A stretch of DNA of 64,000 nt from Rhodococcus sp. ARC_M5 (GTDB taxonomy: Bacteria > Actinomycetota > Actinomycetes > Mycobacteriales > Mycobacteriaceae), in the NCBI RefSeq assembly GCF_022810405.1, contig NZ_JALGQE010000016.1:30703-94702 (forward strand). Direction: 5' to 3'. The position numbers were made by a program, and so were the translations under genes. The notes below the pieces were generated by a model, which worked only from the letters and a program-made list of their open reading frames with translations, had not been told where the DNA came from and ran no database searches. Positions within the stretch are counted from its first letter, which is position 1. The number at the start of each line of letters is the position of its first letter. Below are positions 52,629-60,676 of the stretch, piece by piece.

Positions 52629-53372
52629 ATGCTTGCTGTGAATCCAGCCGGGAGCGTTGCACCCCGACGTGCCTTCCACGCGTACCTCGACGTCGCCATC
52701 GTCGTTCTCGTACTCGTGGGCACCAACCTCATCGCGCACTTCACCACGGTGTGGGCCAGTATCGCGACGGTTCCGATCGCCGCTGTTCTGCTGGTCGTCC
52801 TGGCGAACCGTCGCGGTCTGGGGTGGGCCGAACTCGGACTGTCTCCGAAGCAGTGGAAGACAGGATCTCTGTACGCACTCGGAGCCGTCGGGGTCGTACT
52901 CACCGTCGTCGCGATCGGTGCGTTGCTGCCACTGACTCGGCCCTTCTTCATGGCCGACCGATACGCAACCGTCTCCGCCGCCATCGTCGCGTCGATGATC
53001 GTCATTCCGCTGCAGACCGTGATCCCGGAAGAACTCGCGTTCCGCGGGGTGCTCCACGGCACGCTGGGTCGCATCTACGGCGCACGCGGAGTCTTCGCGG
53101 CAGGGTCTCTGCTGTTCGGTCTGTGGCACATCGCATCCTCGCTCGGCCTGACGGCGGGCAACGTGGGGCTCAGCGGATTTCTGGGCGGCGGACTGTTCGG
53201 GCAGATCGTCGGTATCGCACTGGCCGTGGTGGCCACTGCGGCGGCGGGCGTGGTGTTCACGTGGCTGCGCAGCCGTAGCGGGAGTTTGATCGCGCCGATC
53301 GCCCTGCACTGGTCGTTGAATGGACTCGGTGCGCTGGCCGCCGCTCTGGTCTGGCACGCGTCGGTGAGCTGA
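52629..53372 (+). CDS. CPBP-family intramembrane metalloprotease
   Basis: 247 residues with about seven hydrophobic segments. The CPBP/Abi signature is complete: Glu134-Glu135 in VIPEELAFRG, FGLWHIASS with His167, and IALHWSLNGLG near residue 225-235. Family members process prenylated or other membrane substrates, and in some bacteria give bacteriocin self-immunity. The ATG at 52629 starts MLAVNPAGS. The longer frame runs back into the previous gene. It follows that gene by 20 bases and likely shares its transcript. Confidence 0.87.
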   Translation: MLAVNPAGSVAPRRAFHAYLDVAIVVLVLVGTNLIAHFTTVWASIATVPIAAVLLVVLANRRGLGWAELGLSPKQWKTGSLYALGAVGVVLTVVAIGALLPLTRPFFMADRYATVSAAIVASMIVIPLQTVIPEELAFRGVLHGTLGRIYGARGVFAAGSLLFGLWHIASSLGLTAGNVGLSGFLGGGLFGQIVGIALAVVATAAAGVVFTWLRSRSGSLIAPIALHWSLNGLGALAAALVWHASVS

Positions 53373-53377
53373 GCGAC

Positions 53378-53953
53378 ATGAAAGACGAGCTGCATCAATA
53401 CCTTCGGATTGCTCGCGAGAACATGCTGTGGAAGCTCGACGGCTTGTCCGAATACGAGAAGCGGCGCCCGATGACGCCGACCGGAACCAATCTACTGGGC
53501 TTGGTGAAGCACCTGGCGATCGTCGAATACGGATACTTCGGGCTCACGTTCGGTCGCGAGTTTCCAGCTCGTTTCGCGGAATTGGAAGCAGAGGGCATGG
53601 CCCGGCTGAATTCCGACATGTGGGCAACCGCCGAAGAATCGTCGGAATCCATTGTCGCCCTCTATCGGAATGCCTGGGAACACGCCGACGAAACCATCGC
53701 GGCCAACGACCTCGACACTGTCGGACGCGTCCTGCACTGGCCCGTCGAGAAGCAGGAAGTGACTCTGCACCGAGTCCTGGTCCAGATGATTGCCGAGACC
53801 AACCGGCACGCTGGGCACGCAGACATCGTGCGCGAACTGATCGACCAGTCCGTCGGCATGCGTCTCGGCAACGAAAACATGGCCGACGGCGACGCAGCGT
53901 GGTGGGCCGCATATCGAGCCGAGCTGGAAACCGTTGCCAGAGAAGCTGATTGA
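53378..53953 (+). CDS. DinB/DUF664-family protein
   Basis: 191 residues of the DinB-like four-helix fold. It shows LRIARENMLWKLDGLSEYE, TGTNLLGLVKHLAIVEYGYF, then LVQMIAETNRHAGHADIVREL. The His residues in VKHL and RHAGHAD are the probable metal ligands. In actinobacteria this family includes mycothiol-dependent transferases. A specific reaction cannot be assigned. It starts five bases after the CPBP protease stop. Confidence 0.87.
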   Translation: MKDELHQYLRIARENMLWKLDGLSEYEKRRPMTPTGTNLLGLVKHLAIVEYGYFGLTFGREFPARFAELEAEGMARLNSDMWATAEESSESIVALYRNAWEHADETIAANDLDTVGRVLHWPVEKQEVTLHRVLVQMIAETNRHAGHADIVRELIDQSVGMRLGNENMADGDAAWWAAYRAELETVAREAD

Positions 53954-54057
53954 CCTCATCCACTGACGTCAGATTTCACCAACCCCTTCCACACCCCACC
54001 GACAGGTTCTGAGTCTCGAATAATTAAGCAGGGCAACAGTTTTCGATTAAACGATGC

Positions 54058-54086
54058 TTGCCAGTCGAACGCACGTTCGATACACT
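54058..54086 (+). promoter_or_regulatory. LexA-controlled promoter (perfect SOS box)
   Basis: TCGAACGCACGTTCGA at 54065-54080 matches the mycobacterial LexA consensus TCGAAC-N4-GTTCGA exactly. It fills the 17-bp spacer between TTGCCA (54058-54063) and TACACT (54081-54086), so bound LexA would block RNA polymerase directly. The start codon at 54094 is seven bases after the -10, implying a leaderless mRNA. Confidence 0.88.
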
Positions 54087-54093
54087 TGCGTCC

Positions 54094-55586
54094 ATGACCA
54101 CAGAGATCTGGCAACTGAGCGAGAGTGAACTGCTCGCCGACGCCGCCACGGTCTCCCATGAAATTCAGTTGTTGGAGGCCCGGCGGATCGCCCTCGTCGC
54201 CGAGATCGACACCCGCGTTTCCCGTGAGAAGCTCGGATTCCCCGGACCCGCAGGGTGGCTGACCTCCACCACCCTGCTCTCGCCGTCCAAGGCCACCAAG
54301 ATCGTCGCCCTCGCCCGCGGGTTGAAGAATTTTCCCGATATCGCCGACGCCGTGAACACCGGCGTGATGTCCGTCGACCACGCCGCCCTCATCCTCACCT
54401 TCGCCGAAACCCCGCCGAAGGACCTCCCGGAAGAGGGCCGCGTCATGGCCCGCACCGCGCTGATCGCCGCCGCGACCGGGCCCGAAGCACGTACCGGCCG
54501 GATCCGGGCAGCGATCACCAAACTCGAGGACGAGTTCGGCGGTAAGACCCCACCACCCGAGAACACCGACCGCAACGAACTCTTCGCCTCCAAGACCTTG
54601 AACGGACGTCTGGTGGCGAAGATGGATGTCGACGCTGTCACCGGAGAAAAACTCCTCACCGCCCTCTCACCCCTGACCGAACCCCGACCCGCAGCAGACG
54701 GCACCCCAGACGACCGCAGCCCGCAAAACGGCGCGCCGACGCCTTCGGACACATCCTCGACCAATACCTCGCCTCGAGCAGCCGGCCCATCGAAGGCGGC
54801 GAACGACCCCACCTGAACCTGCACATCAGCCTGCGCGATCTCACGGACCTCCGCGACAGCGCCGACACCGCCGACACTGCCGACGCCGACGACATTGCAG
54901 ATGACATTGCCGACGACGAAACCGCACGCGCAGCAACAGAATCCGACACCAACACAGAGGTAAGCGATCCGGTCGACATCAACACCGGCAACCCGATCCA
55001 CCCCGACTCCGCTGACGAGCCGGATATTGGAACCGCCGACCCTGACAGTGGCACCGCCAGTCGCAGCGGCAGTGACACCGCCAGCGGCAGTGAGGGTGAC
55101 CGCTGTGCGACCGATCGCGGCGCTTACAGGGACCTGTTCGGCGGCGGCGCGTCGGTCGGCTGGCTGCCGTGGATGGGACCGCTCTCCCGCAATACTTCCC
55201 GACAACTCGCCTGCGACTGCGTTCTCACCGCCATCGTCATGGACGAGAACGGCAACCCCCTCAACCTGGCCCGCACCGCCCGCACCGTCACCGCCAAACA
55301 ACGCAGAGCCCTCACCGCCCGCGATCACGGCTGCGCCTTCCCCGGCTGCGGCAAACCCGCCGCCTGGACCGAAGGACATCACATCTGGCACTGGGCCGAC
55401 GGCGGACCCACCGACATGGACAACCTGGTCCTACTGTGCGGATTTCATCACCGCCTGATGCACCACTCCGACTGGGAAGTGTTCATCGGCATCGACAACC
55501 ACCCGTGGTTCGTACCACCGGCCACCGTCGACCCGTATCGACAACCCAGACAGTCCCACGCCCGCGCAGGCCCCCACATCGCATAG
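54094..55586 (+). pseudogene. DUF222/HNH endonuclease (13E12-repeat family), frameshifted
   Basis: The first part (54094 to ~54725) encodes a DUF222 domain (LLEARRIALVAEIDTR, GPAGWLTSTTLLSPSKA, then MDVDAVTGEKLLTALSPL). The same protein continues only in the -1 frame from ~54723: AKRRADAFGHILDQYLAS, GGERPHLNLHIS, an acidic DTADTADADD-rich linker, and the HNH nuclease (HGCAFPGCGK, EGHHIWHWADGGPTDMDNLVLLC, HHRLMH). The break is at CAAAAC (54724-54729); in-frame reading ends at 54816. A lost or gained A, a sequencing error, or frameshifting could explain it. The HNH catalytic residues are intact. Such genes are multicopy and SOS-induced in mycobacteria. Confidence 0.85.
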
Positions 55587-55601
55587 GCCCCAGGAAAGAC
55601 T

Positions 55602-55635
55602 CCAGCCCCGCACCGAGAACACGGTGCGGGGCTGG
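55602..55635. terminator. Bidirectional terminator
   Basis: CCAGCCCCGCACC (55602-55614) pairs perfectly with GGTGCGGGGCTGG (55623-55635) around eight bases. It lies between the convergent HNH gene and the Pro/Gly-rich protein gene. Confidence 0.9.
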
Positions 55636-55647
55636 AAGAAGTTGAGC

Positions 55648-56217
55648 TCAGGAACCCGAGGGAGCTGCCGGCGGTGCGGGAGGAGTCGCGCCGTCAGCGG
55701 GAGCCGGGGGTGCAGGCGGAGTCGAACCGTCTCCCTCAGCACCCGGACCTGGCGGCGTCGCACCGTCAGCCGGTGCGCACACAGCACCACCGGGGCCACC
55801 TGCGCCCGGTCCGCCCTTACCCGGGCCACCCGCGGGCGGAGCAGGCGGAGTTGCACCATCCCCCGGTGCCGCAGGAGTAGCGCCGTCCGCAGATCCCGGT
55901 GGTGCCGGGACAGCAGGAACCGTCGAGCCGTCACCGGCTTCCGGAGCCGCAGGAGCAGCCGGCACCGCAGGTACATCCGACCCGCCACCACCATCGGTCC
56001 GCTGCCCGAGCTCCGAGGACGACGCCACCGTGGACACGCCGGGCGAGACGTCGGGTCCGGTGGCAGCGAAGACTGCCGCGGTCACCAGGGCACCGACGGC
56101 CAGACCCGCTGCGGCCGTCGCCACCAGCGGCACCCGTCCCTTCCACCGCTTCGGCGTGGTCTCTCGGACCGGCTCCGGGTTCGATGCTGCGGGAATCGGC
56201 TGGGTCTGATCGTTCAC
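55648..56217 (-). CDS. Single-pass membrane protein with Pro/Gly/Ala-rich exterior
   Basis: 189 residues. A short cytoplasmic tail (VNDQTQPIPAASNPEP, then PKRWKGR) is followed by one TM segment (~35-57) and an exported region made almost wholly of Pro, Ala, Gly with recurring DGATPPAPP-type units. No enzymatic domain. The GTG at 56217 has AGGAG five to six bases upstream. It is divergent from a two-component operon with a shared symmetrical operator, so it is probably a target of that regulator. The exported low-complexity part could span the cell wall. Confidence 0.75.
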   Translation of the reverse strand: MNDQTQPIPAASNPEPVRETTPKRWKGRVPLVATAAAGLAVGALVTAAVFAATGPDVSPGVSTVASSSELGQRTDGGGGSDVPAVPAAPAAPEAGDGSTVPAVPAPPGSADGATPAAPGDGATPPAPPAGGPGKGGPGAGGPGGAVCAPADGATPPGPGAEGDGSTPPAPPAPADGATPPAPPAAPSGS

Positions 56218-56277
56218 GTTCACTCCTTGTTCGGACTGTGTCGTTCGTTTCGGTCTGTCATCGACACTGCCGCCGCT

Positions 56278-56325
56278 AGCTGAAGTCACCCTGAAGCCGG
56301 GCGCATCTTCAGGATCACTTCAGCT
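56278..56325. promoter_or_regulatory. Symmetrical response-regulator operator (four CTGAAG half-sites)
   Basis: AGCTGAAGT (56278-56286) and CCTGAAG (56290-56296) are followed by their mirror images CTTCAGG (56307-56313) and ACTTCAGCT (56317-56325). Each pair repeats at 11 bp, one helical turn, as expected for OmpR/PhoB dimers. The whole array is palindromic, with one pair facing each divergent gene. Confidence 0.75.
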
Positions 56326-56344
56326 GGTGGGTGACAATCGAGGC

Positions 56345-57028
56345 ATGACATACAGTTCCGCTCCCCGGGTGATGGTGGTGGAGGACTCACTGCCCATCCG
56401 AGAAGCACTGGTGGCCGCATTCGAGGACGCAGGATTCACGGCTGCGTCCCTGCCCGACGGCGACGACTTCGAGACCACGATGGCAGGCTTCCGCCCCGAT
56501 GTCGTGATTCTCGACGTCATGCTGCCCGGCGCGCGGGACGGGTTCGCGTTGATCGACGTCGTTCGGCAGAGCACCGACGCCGGAATCATCATGGTCACCG
56601 CGAAGGACCGGCTGGAAGACCGGCTGCGCGGACTGAGCGATGGCGCAGACGACTACGTGATCAAGCCTTTTCAGCTCGACGAGGTGGTGGCACGAGCGAA
56701 ATCGGTGCTGCGCAGACGGGGCAGATCGTCGGACGCAATCCAGGTGGGCGATCTACTGGTGGACGAATCCGCGGGGGTCGTCACCCGCGCCGGCAGTGTC
56801 CTCGATCTGACGGCGACCGAGCTCCGCCTGGCGACCTTCCTCGTCGCCCAGCGTGGCCGCACGGTCTCGAAAACGTCCATCCTCGAATCGGTCTGGGGCT
56901 ACGGCGCGTACGACGGCAACCTGGTGGAAGTGCACATCAGTGCGTTGCGTCGCAAGATGGAAGCGCATGGGCCGCGGTTGATCCATACCGTCCGCGGCCT
57001 GGGTTATGCATTGCGGGCTCCGCAGTGA
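56345..57028 (+). CDS. OmpR-family response regulator
   Basis: 227 residues. Receiver domain with acidic VEDS and phosphoacceptor Asp57 in VVILDVMLPGARDG, then VTAKDR and the conserved Lys in YVIKPF. The C-terminal winged helix includes LDLTATELRLATFLV, VSKTSILESVWGYG and VEVHISALRRKME, ending RGLGYALR. The ATG at 56345 is preceded by GAGG. A GTG at 56327 is also in frame. The stop overlaps the kinase start (GTGA). It probably binds the CTGAAG array directly upstream and so autoregulates. Confidence 0.95.
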   Translation: MTYSSAPRVMVVEDSLPIREALVAAFEDAGFTAASLPDGDDFETTMAGFRPDVVILDVMLPGARDGFALIDVVRQSTDAGIIMVTAKDRLEDRLRGLSDGADDYVIKPFQLDEVVARAKSVLRRRGRSSDAIQVGDLLVDESAGVVTRAGSVLDLTATELRLATFLVAQRGRTVSKTSILESVWGYGAYDGNLVEVHISALRRKMEAHGPRLIHTVRGLGYALRAPQ

Positions 57029-58476
57029 ACCGCACGCCCACGCCCTCGTTGCGCACGCGGGTGGTCGCCACCGTCGTCGTTCTGTTCGCGGTGTTGCTGC
57101 TGATAGTCGGCGTGTCGGTGGATGTCGTTCTCGGTCAACAGCTTCGGCGTGATCTGGAAGCTCGGTTGACCGACCGAGCAACCCGGGCCGTCGAACTCGT
57201 GGAGAGCGGCGTCGAACCCGGCGATCTGGTGCAGTCCCTCCAGGGCGACGCCATCCGAGTTCGTGTCACCACTGCGGACGGCACGGTCTACGGCGCTCCC
57301 GGCACCGGGCCGCCCGGACCGGATGTTCGGCCCGCAACCCCGGCTCCGCCTGCCGGGCAGTCGAGAGCTCCCGGCCCTCCCTCGCCTCCCGATCCCCCTG
57401 CACCCCCGTCGGATTCGTTCGAGATCACCGAATCGTTGCCCGATGGCTCGACGCTGTCACTACTCGGCGACACCACCGCGATCGCCGATGTTCGCCGACA
57501 ACTGCGCATCCTGATGGTGGCTGCCGGAGCCGTGACGCTGCTGTTGGCCGCAGCCACGCTCACCTATGCCGTGCGGCGCGCACTGTCACCACTGGATTCG
57601 ATGACCGCCGTCGCTCGTCGAATCACCAACGGCGACAGAGGGAGAAGGCTACTACCGTCGAAGCCCAAGACGGACCTGGGCCGTACCGCCTCCGCCGTCG
57701 ACGAAATGCTCGACGCCCTGGAGGACGCCGAGCGTAAGGAGGCTGCCGCCGCGCAGTCGGCGCGGCGAGCAGAGGACGAGATGCGCCGATTCCTCGCCGA
57801 CGCCGCACACGAATTGCGCACTCCTGTCGCCGGGATCTCGGCGTTGGCGCAATCGTTGCAGCGCGATGTCGAGCATCGTCCCGATCGGGTCGGGAGGTGG
57901 AGCGAGCTGCTGGTCGGCGAATCGAGCAGGGCCTCCCGCTTGGTGGGCGACATGCTCGATTCCGTTCGTGCAGAGAACACTTCGGAGTTGGAACTGGCGG
58001 ACGAGGATCTCGCCGACATTACGCGGCGCACCGTCGAGCGCGCGGCACTGTTATCCCCTCAGGTTCGGTTCGAGGTCGACGGATCGCAACCGGTGCCGGT
58101 CCGGGTGGACGTGGGCCGCGTCGAGCAGATTCTCTCGAACGTCCTCGAGAACGCCGCTCGATTCACGCCGCCCGGAGGTTCCGTCCGAGTGACGACAGGG
58201 GCCGATACACACGCGTTCGTCACCGTCGACGACGACGGTCCCGGCGTCGACGAGGCAGACCGCGAACGCATCTTCGAGCGGCTCGTCAGACTGAACTCGG
58301 CACGCGACCGATCCTCCGGAGGCGTCGGGCTCGGCCTCTCGATCGCACGAACGTTGGCGCGCGCTCATGGCGGCGAACTCGTCTGCGCCGCAGGGCCTAC
58401 CGGCGCGAGGTTCCGCCTGATACTGCCTGGCCTCACCGGTCGTTCCGCGGGGTCCACTCCGGCGAACCACCGATAG
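57025..58476 (+). CDS. Sensor histidine kinase
   Basis: 483 residues. TM1 (~12-33), an extracytoplasmic sensor (~35-155) with a Pro-rich stretch (PPGPDVRPATPAPPAG, PPDPPAPPSDS), TM2 (~160-182), HAMP, the dimerisation helix with phospho-His262 in FLADAAHELRTPVAG, and the ATPase domain with N box (ILSNVLENAARFTPPGG), DDDGPGVD and GLGLSIARTLARAHGG. Partner of the upstream regulator. The Pro-rich sensor is notable because the divergent target protein has a similar composition. The stop abuts the convergent GNAT gene with no gap. Confidence 0.94.
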   Translation: MNRTPTPSLRTRVVATVVVLFAVLLLIVGVSVDVVLGQQLRRDLEARLTDRATRAVELVESGVEPGDLVQSLQGDAIRVRVTTADGTVYGAPGTGPPGPDVRPATPAPPAGQSRAPGPPSPPDPPAPPSDSFEITESLPDGSTLSLLGDTTAIADVRRQLRILMVAAGAVTLLLAAATLTYAVRRALSPLDSMTAVARRITNGDRGRRLLPSKPKTDLGRTASAVDEMLDALEDAERKEAAAAQSARRAEDEMRRFLADAAHELRTPVAGISALAQSLQRDVEHRPDRVGRWSELLVGESSRASRLVGDMLDSVRAENTSELELADEDLADITRRTVERAALLSPQVRFEVDGSQPVPVRVDVGRVEQILSNVLENAARFTPPGGSVRVTTGADTHAFVTVDDDGPGVDEADRERIFERLVRLNSARDRSSGGVGLGLSIARTLARAHGGELVCAAGPTGARFRLILPGLTGRSAGSTPANHR

Positions 58477-58962
58477 CTATTCGACGATCAAGTCCATCAG
58501 CAGGCTGTCGTGCCAGCCGGTCGGCCCCTTCTCGTATTTGCGCATGATGCCGACCGGCTCGAAACCGACTGCGCTGTAACAGGCTATCGCTACCGCGTTG
58601 TCGGCGGCCGGGTCGATCACCAGCCGATGATGCCCCAGTTCGACGGTCAGGTATCGCACCAGGGTGCCCACGGCGTCCTGTCCGATACCGCGGCCGTGCA
58701 CTGCCGGATCCAGAAAGACGTCGATCGACGCGTGCCGGTACATCGGATCGGTCTCTTCGCCGTACTGGATCAACCCAACTGCCGCGCCGTCCAATTCGAC
58801 GACCAGGCGGTGTTCGTCGGGGTTGTCGAACGGCCAGTTCTCGTCGGCGTCCTCGTCGCTCCACCGCGCGTACACCTCGGGGGTGTGCAGTATTCGGCGC
58901 AGCTCCGGCACATCCTCCGCGGTGACGGGCCGCAACACGACCCGCTCACCACGAAGGTTCAT
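58477..58962 (-). CDS. GNAT acetyltransferase, AAC(6')-like
   Basis: 161 residues. GERVVLRPVTAEDVPELRRIL, GLIQYGEETDPMYRHASIDVFL, the acetyl-CoA-binding loop VHGRGIGQDAVG, and HHRLVIDPAADNAVAIACYSAVGFEPVG correspond closely to aminoglycoside 6'-N-acetyltransferase-type GNATs. Many chromosomal actinobacterial members have unknown physiological substrates, and resistance activity is not shown by the sequence. The ATG at 58962 is followed by the family's usual N-terminus. Confidence 0.85.
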   Translation of the reverse strand: MNLRGERVVLRPVTAEDVPELRRILHTPEVYARWSDEDADENWPFDNPDEHRLVVELDGAAVGLIQYGEETDPMYRHASIDVFLDPAVHGRGIGQDAVGTLVRYLTVELGHHRLVIDPAADNAVAIACYSAVGFEPVGIMRKYEKGPTGWHDSLLMDLIVE

Positions 58963-58971
58963 CGCGAAGCT

Positions 58972-59712
58972 CTACTCGGCCCGCTTGGCAGCACGCGCTG
59001 CGAGATCCTGGGCGTCGAGCTCGTCCGCTTCTTCGAGAGTCGGAGCGCTGCCGCCCAATCGGGCCGGAACCCAGTACGCGCCCGGCTCGTGGTGGTAGTT
59101 CTCCTGTAGCTCGAGCAGCATCTTCTGCATCACGGTGCGTAGCCGGTCGGTCAGCTCCTGGGGCGGGCCGACCGGTGCCAACGGCTCACCGACGGCGATC
59201 GAGATGGGAGTGTTGGTGCGGCCCAGTCGCTTCGGGTAGCCCTTGGTCCACACGCGCTGTGCACCCCAGATGACCGTCGGGATGATCGGCACGCCTGCCT
59301 CGATCGCCATCCGCGCTGCGCCGGACTTGAATTCCTTGATCTCGAAGCTGCGACTGATGGTCGCCTCCGGGTACACACCCACGAGCTCGCCGTCGCGCAG
59401 GCTCGCCACGGCTGCCTTGTACGACTGCGCTCCTGCCCCGCGATCGACGGGGATGTGCCTTAGCGCGCGCATGATCGGCCCGGAGATCTTGTTGTCGAAG
59501 ACTTCCTTCTTCGCCATGAACCGGATGTAGCGCTTCACCCGGCGCGGCGGTAGTCCGGCGTAGGTGAAGTCCATGTATCCGGTGTGGTTGACGGCGATGA
59601 CGGCTCCACCGGTGGCAGGGATATGTTCCTCGCCCTCGACCTCGAATTTCAGGCCCTCGAACGCGAACACTGCACGAGCGATGCCGATGACTGATCGGTA
59701 GACGGGTTCCAC
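58972..59712 (-). CDS. 1-acyl-glycerol-3-phosphate acyltransferase (PlsC family)
   Basis: 246 residues. The acyltransferase HX4D motif is VNHTGYMDF (His43, Asp48). GVYPEATISRSFEIKEFKSG and GVPIIPTVIWGAQRV are the later conserved blocks. It transfers an acyl group to lysophosphatidic acid or a related lysolipid at the membrane. GTG start at 59712. It resembles the acyltransferases encoded near Rv3813c in M. tuberculosis. The GNAT gene follows after nine bases in the same direction. Confidence 0.92.
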   Translation of the reverse strand: MEPVYRSVIGIARAVFAFEGLKFEVEGEEHIPATGGAVIAVNHTGYMDFTYAGLPPRRVKRYIRFMAKKEVFDNKISGPIMRALRHIPVDRGAGAQSYKAAVASLRDGELVGVYPEATISRSFEIKEFKSGAARMAIEAGVPIIPTVIWGAQRVWTKGYPKRLGRTNTPISIAVGEPLAPVGPPQELTDRLRTVMQKMLLELQENYHHEPGAYWVPARLGGSAPTLEEADELDAQDLAARAAKRAE

Positions 59713-59799
59713 AGTCCGTTAGCGTAGTCGGTGGACGATGCCGGACAAAAGGTCCGGGAGATGACAGGTCCGGCCAGAATGCAACGGGGGAGAAACGAC

Positions 59800-60669
59800 G
59801 TGAAGAACAGTGCGGCATCACCAGGGCGGACCCGGGTAGTCCGAACCGCGCTGCCGCTGATCGCAACTCTCGCCCTGGTAGGAGCCTGCGATTCCGCAGT
59901 CGGACTGCCGTCCGAACAGTCCGGGGCGACGAGCAACACCACCGAGGCAACGACGTCGACGACAACTCCGACAACGGCCATTGCGAGCACCACCACGCCC
60001 CCACCGATCCCGCCCGGCCCACCCGTCGGCGAGGTTCCCGGCAACCCCGACGCTGCGATGGCGCTGCGGCCGTTCGTCAACGATCTGACCGGTGGCGGTA
60101 TCGGCGTCGTCACGGCGCGGTGCTGGACTGTCCCGCCCACCGACATCCCGACGATGTACGTCGACACCGCCGCGATTCTCGCTGCCGTTGCCACCCCTGG
60201 CGTCGACGGCCAGTTCGCCGTCACGTGGACCGGGCCCACCGCTACGGTCAGTGTGAAGCGCAGTGAGATCGCGTCCGGCTACGCGTGCCCCACCGTCTAC
60301 GCCACCGGCACGGCCCCTGTGTTCGACGCGGCGGACGCCGTCTACACCGTCGACCGCTACCTGGGTCGTCTCGCCGGGCTGCCCGTCGCCCCCGACGATG
60401 TGGAAGAGAACTTCCCGCTCGTCTGCGACGGTCGACAGACCTGGGACCCCCTCGGTACCGGTGTCCCCACTGCCCCACCGCTGGTGGAGAACCCGAACAT
60501 CCTGCCCGGCATCACCTCGTTCGATCCCGACAGCGTGTTCGTCACCGGGCAGAACGGCATCTACACCCAGGTCAACGCAGACATCATCGACGCGTCCGGG
60601 GTGTACCAGAACCGCACCTTCGTACTGGCCGTCGGCGGCGAGGGTTACTGCATCGGCGACATCGCCTGA
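59800..60669 (+). CDS. Secreted lipoprotein of unknown function
   Basis: About 289 residues. Signal peptide with lipobox LVGAC near residue 30. A Thr/Ser/Pro-rich linker (TTEATTSTTTPTTAIAST) leads into a ~220-residue domain with four cysteines (RCWTVPPTD, GYACPTVY, FPLVCDG, GYCIGDIA) that probably pair. I do not recognise the domain. The GTG at 59800 is chosen for GGGGGAG ten bases upstream and a proper signal peptide. Upstream ATGs would lengthen the cytoplasmic part. It ends seven bases before the convergent serS stop. Confidence 0.75.
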   Translation: MKNSAASPGRTRVVRTALPLIATLALVGACDSAVGLPSEQSGATSNTTEATTSTTTPTTAIASTTTPPPIPPGPPVGEVPGNPDAAMALRPFVNDLTGGGIGVVTARCWTVPPTDIPTMYVDTAAILAAVATPGVDGQFAVTWTGPTATVSVKRSEIASGYACPTVYATGTAPVFDAADAVYTVDRYLGRLAGLPVAPDDVEENFPLVCDGRQTWDPLGTGVPTAPPLVENPNILPGITSFDPDSVFVTGQNGIYTQVNADIIDASGVYQNRTFVLAVGGEGYCIGDIA

Positions 60670-60676
60670 GCGAGTC

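Noticed and set aside
54720..54730. Programmed -1 ribosomal frameshift in the HNH gene
   Set aside because: The site does not fit a canonical X-XXY-YYZ slippery heptamer and no downstream pseudoknot was evident, so decay or sequencing error is more likely.
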